Position numbers and translations under genes: made by a program | Notes under the pieces: generated by a model | Told to the model about the DNA's origin: nothing | What the model saw: only the letters and a program-made list of their open reading frames with translations | Databases searched by the model: none | In this document: piece by piece, positions 48,919 through 64,000 of the stretch | Layout: each line of letters opens with the position of its first letter | Numbering within the stretch: the first letter of the stretch is position 1 | NCBI RefSeq assembly: GCF_048128805.1 | Contig: NC_136000.1 | Coordinates: forward strand, 24,648,049 to 24,712,048 | Source: Centroberyx gerrardi | Taxonomy: Eukaryota; Chordata; Actinopteri; Beryciformes; Berycidae | DNA: 64,000 nucleotides | Direction of reading: 5' to 3'

Positions 48919-49699
48919 CCGAGCCACTAAGGCCAACAGGAGTAAAGAGAGGAGTCTATTTTCCAGGGTAGAATGAATAACACACTTGAGTGGTCCATGG
49001 AGAGGGGAAAGAGGTCTTTGTGTAATGGCGGAGTCATGGTCATGGTGACAATAAAAGTCCCTCTGTCATGGGTTAGAGCTGTTTAACCTTTTGATCCTGT
49101 TCTTTCTTGATGTGGTTCTGAGTCTCTGAGTTTCTGGTAAAAGCCAAAGGACCAGATGCACAAAAAAGAAACCCAAGCATGGAAACTTTTAGGTTTGATT
49201 GCACACTGCTGTTTACTGTGTAATATGACAACTATTAAAATAAACCAGTGTAAAATGTAGCTCAGTTCCTGTCATTTTATTCACTAGACCAAGCACTTCC
49301 ATTTAGAAAGACAAGGAGAAAAAAAGAATGAGTAATTAAGCAAAGTTTATTAGTCTAGTATTCACTAATACCAAGATCACTCCACCAATATCAAAATATG
49401 GTCAATTGATTCAAGAAAAAGAAAGCTGGTTTGAATTGGAAAATAGGCAAATTATCTCACATCAAAGGCAGATTTTTTTTTTTACTTGTTTTAAGACAAA
49501 TAAGATTGCATGCCTCAGTACTAGACTAGATGACTTACAGTCAGTAAAAGCATTACTAGACATGAATGCATTAATCCAAGGTTTTGGATTGTGCCAGTCT
49601 CTCCACTGGCGCCATAAACAGTTGGTACATTATATGGATGAATGTTTGGTCTAGAGCTGGAAATTGTTTGCAAAGATTACTGTAATGAGGAGGGACCCA

Positions 49700-49950
49700 A
49701 TCAGTGAGATGGGAAGCCAAACAATAGCCAGAAGGTCAGGGAAGTGGACTTGTGACCAGAAGGCTGTCAGTTCAAATCTCTGGACCAACTGGGCGGTGAA
49801 TGAGCTGCTTTGTGCCAAACAGTCCCAAACTGGTGGTACTGTGAAACTCCAAGGTGTGGTTGTGTGTAACCCTGCAACTAAGACTGTGTTCTTAGTGACC
49901 TTCCCTAAATTAGAGTTCAAGTAGAATAAAATCACAAATAAACAATAAAG
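49700..49950 (+). mobile_element. Degenerate tRNA-derived SINE
   Basis: A-box-like TAGCCAGAAGG near 49725 and B-box-like AGTTCAAATCTC near 49790, a 3' part of unknown family, then TAGAATAAAATCACAAATAA. Weakly supported; boundaries approximate. Confidence 0.4.
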
Positions 49951-50850
49951 ATGCTGTTTGTTTGAGAAGGAAGCCAAAAACATGCGTAATCATGTTCATG
50001 GGTGCATCAGCATACATGACACTCAAAAAAATTAAAGTTTGCAAAACCAGTGTTATACAACTGAACGGACCAACTGTCAGAACAATTACCCTCTTCCACC
50101 TCCCTGCAGTATGACATGTTGGTAAATACAATGGCCTGAATGCAAAGTTTAATGACATGGGTATCTGCATGCAGCCAGTAAAAGTAAAAGATAACTCTGG
50201 CAAGACCCAGGAGAAATTTAATGCACAGTTTGTCTGGTAGGGGCCACACAAACATCAGCAACCACAACAGGTTGCACATTTTGGGGGGAAATCATCATCA
50301 CCTAACATGAAATAACATGATGTCCTTGATTTAAGATGATTTGACTTAGAAATATGTAAAATATCGTGGTTGCCCCAAAGACTGCCATTTATTTAGTTTT
50401 TTCTTGATGTGTGTGAAGCTCCAGAGAATGAACCATGCAGTTTCACCTAGTATGGCTACTCTGAGTGCAAAAAATATCTGAACAGCACAAGGAAATAACA
50501 TGAATTACCCTCTACAGTGTTATCACAGTCATTGCCACTGCCTGTTGGAAGAGTTTTGAATAACTTTCAAAATAGGCTGTACTGAAACGCCTCCTCCCCC
50601 ATATATCCATGTGTCAAAACAGCAGGGGTCTAACCAACACAGCGCCAAATGTTTACAGCGAATTAGACGAGTGTTTTGGTGTGGACAGAAAAGGCTATAT
50701 CGGTCGGTAAGCCTGTAACGTTATTGCCACCATGGCACTTGGCACCACATCAATTTTACAGGGAGCCTGGTAGGACAACAGTCAACGACAGAGTGGAAAA
50801 ACTTCCCGTAAGCACCATGCTGCTGGAGCCTGGTTGGCGTTATACCGTCC
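49951..50850. other. No gene seen
   Basis: Ordinary AT-rich sequence; apparent minus-strand ORFs lack ATG context and family resemblance. Confidence 0.35.
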
Positions 50851-51650
50851 AGCCGCAGTCTTAAACCAAACACCATCACACGCTTCCATTTTCAACTGAA
50901 CAAAAATCACAGTTTCTGACAGTCTTGGCGTAGTTTGATGTGGCCAAATACGACCACACCGCCGGATACACACCGACGTTTTAGTCAACATTTAAACCCG
51001 TTGTGTGCGGTTTCGACGCGGTCGACCGTTGCAAGGCAGTCGGTCAATGAATAAGTTTTAACCCACACAACGGCCGCTAAGTTACAATGTGCCGCGTTGG
51101 CTTCGTGACTGATAAACCGGTGGAAACAAATGTGACAATTGCGAAATGACAATATTATCCCAAAAGCAGATTCGCTGAGTGAAAAGTTTACCTTATTTGA
51201 GGCTCCCGAAAATCCATACAACAACTTGCTCACTACTCGATGTACCGATGTTGCCCAACTTGTAGGGAAGACTACCCAGCTGTGACGACCAGTGTGAAGT
51301 CAACCAGAATAACAACAACGACTTCCCGCGTCAAGCTTCAAAATAAACCTCTTGTCGACAAACGTGTTGCAAGCTTTTGTAATAATACAGAAATGCCAAA
51401 AGAATACATTTGAAAGATAATTCCTAGTAAATGAAAATACAAGGGTTGATGTTTTTTTACATGTCATTTTAAAAGCGTATATCCACAGGTGTTAAGTGAC
51501 ACATTGTAAGGTTTTATTTTGAAGGGATCGTGTAACATCCGGTTTTGTCCTGTCTATCTCTGCGTGGCTTGACGCAGACTCTGTGACGTGAGTGAAGGGA
51601 AGAGAAGAGGAGCTCATCATAGGAACGGATGGAGGTGAACCAATCAATCT
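50851..51650. promoter_or_regulatory. CpG-richer block, candidate distal promoter
   Basis: CpG-dense compared with its surroundings (GACGCGGTCGACCG, CGGCCGC, ACCGCCGGATAC). On the minus strand a donor-like AATAAG|GTAAAC occurs at 51192/51191 and an ETS-like ACCGGATGT near 51535. Together with the 5' acceptor of slc45a3 at 32587 this could be its non-coding first exon and promoter, with a 19-kb first intron. A promoter for an unseen plus-strand transcript is the alternative. No transcript evidence. Confidence 0.3.
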
Positions 51651-53997
51651 ACCATTCCTGTAACACCCCTACAGGGACTTACAGTGTGTCTGTGTCTTTT
51701 TATGGTGTTCTTTTAATCTCCTATGGTATCACTACATTCAAATAGGGCTCTTTGCTGTGATGTTTGAATAGCATCCTTCAAAAAATATCACAGGAGTTAT
51801 TTTTCCTGGGTGGGTGTTCCACTTGGAGTTTAGGGTTTTATGCATCTATGAGCAACCAATACGTTTTCTCATGAATATACTACAGATTCAAAATAATGAG
51901 CAGTCAAAGAGAGTTTTGTAGTGTGGCACCACGGCATAGTGTGGTTAGGTCAGAGAGTTAGGAGTAAACTGAGCCACCATTGTGTTATGATGGCATTTTG
52001 ATTATAGAGTAGGCTACTATAATCATAGTTTGACACAAAAAAAGAATTCGGACCACGCTCATTTGGTTATCTGTCTAGGTAATTGCAAGGAGATGACAGC
52101 ATATTATGCATCTGACAAGCCCTCAAATTGTGTGATGCATTTCCCCTCGCTTTTTCCAAACATTTCTGCCTTGAAGGATGTTTATGTGCAGATGCAAGTG
52201 CTAAAAGCAGATTCAGGACACACACACAAAAGTTTTTCCCTTCAAAATGTATTTGTCCCATGTGAAACTGCTCATTTCATCCTCAGACAATGACTGTACT
52301 TATAGGCTGCCAATATCCCATTAACCTTTTATTTACAATAATCAAACACATCATTTGACTTAGCTCATACTAAAACCATTTATAATAACACAAGTATTAT
52401 CCCATTAATGAGAACCAGGGAATTTATTGATATTATCCAGGATAGTAACTATACACCTTATCCTACTAGATCTTATGAATTTGATCAGAGGAACACATTG
52501 ACTTTCTGCCAGGTAGATTGGTAGCACTTTCAACTCGTGTGCACAGGATTTAGTTAGTTTGCTACTTTGCATACTAAGGCTTAATTTGGCACACTGGGTA
52601 TGAAGTACAAGCATCATCAAAGCATCATCAGTTATCACACTCTATTTAATGAATGATCACACACCAATCAACAACCTATACTATAATATTGCCAATAACA
52701 ACAGTCCCACAGATTATCAATTTTATTACAAGTCTCTTATCTTCAAAGTGACAATTGATTATTGAATATGGGAGCTATACCTATGCCAGTTGAAGAGAAA
52801 ACTATTAAAAGATTTAAAAAAGCCATATGATGTCCCTTTATGTTTCAGAATGCTGTACATTTTCAATAGGCTCCGCATCATATTCTGGCTTCCTGATTAG
52901 TTTGCTTTTGTAACCATAATTATCATAATTATCCATGCTGTTTTTTTGTTTTTTATTTTTACCAGCCAAGCCATATTTCATCATCCTATTTTTTTTCTTT
53001 TTCAAATTATCCTTCGAGCTCATGGGTATAACCAGGTTGTTGTTCATTCACTGTTGGCCCCCTTGAGGCCAATCCCCAGACTTGTAATTCCCACGCAAGC
53101 TAAATGAGGTGAGGCACATTCCATTTAAATCAATTTTCACTGAATAATTAGTTTTTCTTCTGCCTTGTAATGGGAAAACTACGCACAGAAAACTTTTCAC
53201 ACGTCCAAGAGTAGGAGGCAACGTTCCCTCTTGCACCAATCCAGTTTTGTGTGCGAGTGTGAGAGAGTGAGAGAGAGAGAGAGAGAGAGAGAAATAGTAT
53301 TACTCCTGAAGATGTCACAAGACACACATGACAAACAACCTGTTAATACATTGTTGTGAAATACAAAATAGCATGTTCCCTCTTGCTACCAAGCTGCCCT
53401 GGGCAACCCAACACCCCGGTCCACCAAGACTAATGCAAAGAATGCTAAACATTCAGCAATACATTTTCTTACAGTTTTGTGGGTTCTCACCACCGCAGCA
53501 CGACATAAACAGAGTTGCAGGTTTTAACATGATACTGAAGAGCTATTAAGAAATTCCCATAACTCTCAAGCCGTTGGCCATCGTGTTTTTCAGTATCTTG
53601 AAAGAAGAGAAGGCAACTTGTTTTGATTGGTCCACTCAGAACTCTTAATCATCTTAATACCATCGCTGAACATCACTGTGGCAAACTTTCTGACAAGCTG
53701 AATTGATTTCAGTCCGTCTGAAATGGCTTAGTCCGACCATAAGATGTGCAGGAATGTAATTCCAATGAATGACATGGGTTATTAACTTCAGAGAGATTAT
53801 GGTGCCTGTGGATTACCCATCAACAGTAAATAAAACTCTGCACCAAATGAAGTTGGAAGTGCATCATTTTTGGCAGGGTGAAAAGGGTTATTCATCCAGA
53901 ATGTGAAACTTTATCATGAGGTTTCATGAGGAATTCACATTAGATAAGTATGCAGAGTGCGGTTCACAGTTACACACAACATGATCATTTGTACATT
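51651..53997. other. Spacer between candidate promoter and C12orf4 3' end
   Basis: AT-rich, no exon recognised; a short GA run at 53267-53292. Confidence 0.4.
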
Positions 53998-54003
53998 TTT
54001 ATT
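53998..54003 (-). terminator. Candidate poly(A) signal of C12orf4/ferry3
   Basis: AATAAA on the minus strand 1.26 kb downstream of the stop codon, the first convincing one. Confidence 0.35.
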
Positions 54004-54337
54004 AAAAACATAAAACAGAACAAAAATGTAAACATAAGGGGTAAATAGCAACATCCGGAATGCACATCTGAATAGGTTCAAGTGCTAATTAAATACATTT
54101 GACATACAATGTACTTTCAGAATACTGCAGAATATCCAAGTATATCCTTTACTCATGATGAATGTGAACCAAAATGGCTTTGGATGAATTTCAAACACAG
54201 GCGGTAGGTGCTCAATAAACCTTTATCTCTACCGATGAGAAGAGTCCAAGTGTCTTCCTAGTTGTCCTTTTCACATTTTTGTCTTTAGGAACAGTGCCAT
54301 CTGCTGTTACAGAGGTAGAGGGGAGGGACCACGCACG

Positions 54338-54394
<57 letters not shown>

Positions 54395-55263
54395 GAAGAG
54401 CGTTCCTCATCATAACTCGCTGCAATGCAGTATAAACACACCTGCGTACTGCTCATCTCAGCAGCTACGCAATTCATCTTTTGCAGTAGAAGAGCCAAGT
54501 TCATGTCGCTTGTTTCCGAGGCGACCCACCCCCTGAATATGATGCCAATTACCCCTGGGATTACACTAGTAAATCTCATGTGATGGCTGAACCCTCTGGT
54601 CATCCATCACGATTAATTCATAGGGATTCAACAAATGAAATATGATGTTCACAGAAACCTCATACATCAAAACTAAAAAAAAAAAAAATGAGCTTAATGG
54701 AAAACGGGTAGGGCAGCGGTAAACCACGTTCTTTTAAATACTTGAGTGTTGGTGGTGTGAGAGCGAGATCTGTCCTTCACTGAAGCTCTGCGTTGCATGT
54801 GAGGCATTCTTCTCATGATGTCATTAAAAACCCCTGTCACCAGAACCACACCCCGGAGCCTTGAAATGTTAATTGCAGCAGCTGCTTTGGTGAGCCGCAG
54901 AATCCGGGCATCTTTCAGTAAGAAGCGCCGTGTTGAGAGTGTGTCGCTGTAGCCGGCGCGGAAATAACAAGACTCGTGCCGGTCATGTATGAATGTCTCT
55001 CCCGTAACTTCAAATCCCACCTTGCACCTCCTACTTTTCAGTGCTATGATGCCACCAATGCCACATTTTGACCCTTTTTCCTCCGTTGTAATAGTGTGAC
55101 ATAAAGAAATGGGGATGTACGCTCTCTGTCACAAAAACTCAATTTCCAGCCATTTCAGCATTGCAATAATGTAAAAAAAAATATATCAAAAGAAACTGGA
55201 CAAAAAATCAGTTCTTTGTTAGTTTAAATGATCTGAAGGTGCAATACGCTGCGTTTCCATCCA
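54004..55263 (-). other. ferry3: Probable 3' UTR of C12orf4/ferry3
   Basis: Follows the stop codon and runs to the candidate poly(A) signal. Contains an (AC)n microsatellite at 54336-54393 and no further exon. Confidence 0.35.
54336..54393. repeat. (AC)n microsatellite
   Basis: Over 20 uninterrupted AC units flanked by ACGC variants. Confidence 0.95.
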
Positions 55264-62313
<7,050 letters not shown>

Positions 62314-64000
62314 CTGGAAATCAATCATACAAACAAATCAATAAGTAAAGACATCAATCAAATACAGCATACCATATGCATATTTTATAGGTTCTGTCAA
62401 GGAACTGAAAGAACCTGCTGCTGCGTTGCACCTAAAATGAATGAGAAATGTGACGGCCTGTAATTCAGCAAACTTAAAAAAGTTTTTTTTAAAAGTACTG
62501 TCCGAAACACAGTAATAAAATGAAAAGTTTAGTGAGTGTGCATTGTTAGGCTTGCCAAACACAGCTAAGGAGACATACAAGATACTCAAGACGTTTGAGT
62601 TTAAGGGAAAAATCCTCTGTAGCACAAAATTTGCTTACTACTGGATTCACTGGAATACAGTGATATCAATACTACTATTTTCACACCCTTTATGAATCCA
62701 TAAGCCTGTCATTAACAATACATTGTTAATGGAGCAGCCACAGAAAATGTTTCTTGAGGACATCACAGATTAGAGTCTCGGTTATCTGGATTCTAGTTTT
62801 GGGTTAGAGTACTTCATCTTCACAAATGTCTGACTAAAGTGTCAAAGGAATAAAACGGCCTATCCGGATTCTGTTTAAAGGCTGATTAAAATACATATTT
62901 ATAAAGCGCCCAGAGTGCTGCTGATCTAGAATGGATTAAGTTCACCCCACACGCATCAGGATAATGATATTCATTATTAAGAGACAAAACTGATACCAGG
63001 TCAGCACATTGGCTCCATTTCTAAGAAGCTTTGAGAACACAGCAGGCCCTGAGTGTATCTGGACTTTGATGGAATATCCAATACGCAGAGAGGAGTGTAA
63101 GACCTGAATTTAAACCACCAATCTTTAACAGGCACTACTGTTAACCTCTATTAGATTTTTTTTTTTTGCCCAAATGTCATAGTGCAAAGCTATGCACATG
63201 TCAAACTATGATGAGTAGAGTTTTTGACCTCTTGTAATCATTCCAATTTCTATGTAAATGGAGCCTATACTTCAAACCACCACCAGACATGTAATGGGTT
63301 CGAATCAGAACTGCTGCATAAGTGCAGCGGTTAAGGTCTGACCTCCAGTCAAGATGCAGATGGAATAGGGATCTTGCATTAGGGATATTTAAATTTATTT
63401 TCATTTCATTTTACGGATGGATACAATTTCCCAGATGTTGATTCTGTCATTTAGATTCTGTTATCCAATTGTGTCTTGGTTTGTTCATTTTTTTTTTCTT
63501 TTAATCATCCTATTATATATCAGTGTGTGTCGAGGGTTTTTTTCTAATCACTGAGCTTCTATGTTTCATCACTGTGCAAATAAACTTAAACCTCCAGCCC
63601 GGCCCAGACAAGCCCGGGCCTCTGCACCGATGAAGTGCTGTCAGCGAATAAAGAGGACGACATGCCAGCTGTTCCACTCTGTCAGTGCCTTCAGACCGTT
63701 CCCTTCCGAGCTGCTGCATCTGCAGATTGCATTCATCTGTGTCTGCACTGCAGCTTTTCTTCCTCTACCAAACAAGAGTAAGCACTTAACTACCTGACTC
63801 AAGTGTTCATTATCTTGATTCAACCGATTTTGCTTTACCCAGAGATTCGAGAGTTAGTGGGATTTTCAAAAGAACTGAAAGAACCTGCTGAGTTGCAGCC
63901 TAAGAGAAAACTCTCGAGGATGCCGTGGCGCTTGTGCAGATGCACACACGTGCACACGTAAGCCTGCGGATGTCTTTGTGCGCACAAACACACACACACA
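62314..64000. other. Upstream C12orf4/ferry3 intron, to window edge
   Basis: No exon of the FERRY3 N-terminal half can be read here on the minus strand. The 19-mer GAACTGAAAGAACCTGCTG occurs at about 62403 and again at about 63872. An AC repeat begins at the right edge. Confidence 0.45.

Overview
This is vertebrate nuclear DNA, almost certainly from a ray-finned (teleost) fish, probably a percomorph. The evidence is spliced genes with GT/AG introns, abundant CA and GA microsatellites, tRNA-derived SINEs with fish-type tails, and many short inverted-repeat DNA transposons. The species cannot be fixed from the sequence. No operons, CRISPR arrays, phages or bacterial genes are present.

All four protein genes read on the minus strand. 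From left to right they are: fgf23 (three exons, 2297-943, complete, 253 aa, endocrine phosphate/vitamin D hormone); fgf6 (three exons, 14246-8826, complete, 208 aa, paracrine FGF); slc45a3 (five coding exons, 32371-19014, complete, 570 aa, prostein-type MFS transporter); and the 3' part of the C12orf4/FERRY3 gene (eight exons, 62313-55264, about 308 C-terminal residues; the N-terminal exons lie beyond 64000). Exon phases and lengths were checked by hand: both FGF genes show the classical 104-nt middle exon, and every exon junction used here keeps frame. The fgf23-fgf6-C12orf4 order matches human 12p13. In human, SLC45A3 is on 1q32, so its insertion between fgf6 and C12orf4 is a linkage difference. 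The FGFs signal from outside the cell, SLC45A3 is a membrane transporter and FERRY3 belongs to an early-endosome Rab5-effector complex, so proximity reflects ancestry and not a shared pathway.

Region by region: 1-942 is fgf23 3' flank. 2300-3003 is the fgf23 promoter side, with a hAT-type MITE that has a perfect 8-bp target duplication. 3004-8825 is fgf6 3' flank and probable long 3' UTR. The fgf6 introns hold two elements with GGTAAC-type ends and one palindromic MITE whose relative sits in fgf23 intron 1. 14247-15260 holds the fgf6 promoter side and a tRNA-SINE. 15640-19013 is probable slc45a3 3' UTR. The 7.5-kb slc45a3 intron 1 contains two neighbouring long-armed foldback elements (1.18 kb and 0.92 kb) and the long GA tract. 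32587-51190 has no coding exon and is probably upstream intron or intergenic DNA with a LINE tail, SINEs, MITEs, a GA tract and some candidate conserved non-coding stretches. A CpG-rich island-like stretch near 50.9-51.6 kb is a candidate distal promoter. 53998-64000 is the C12orf4 gene with intronic MITEs.

The most interesting points are the fgf23 protease-site context (RQRR|S with no Thr at the human O-glycosylation position), two DPL motifs in the Fgf23 tail, a tandem in-frame 5' splice site in slc45a3, and the cluster of foldback elements. I found no sign of an unknown multi-gene system.
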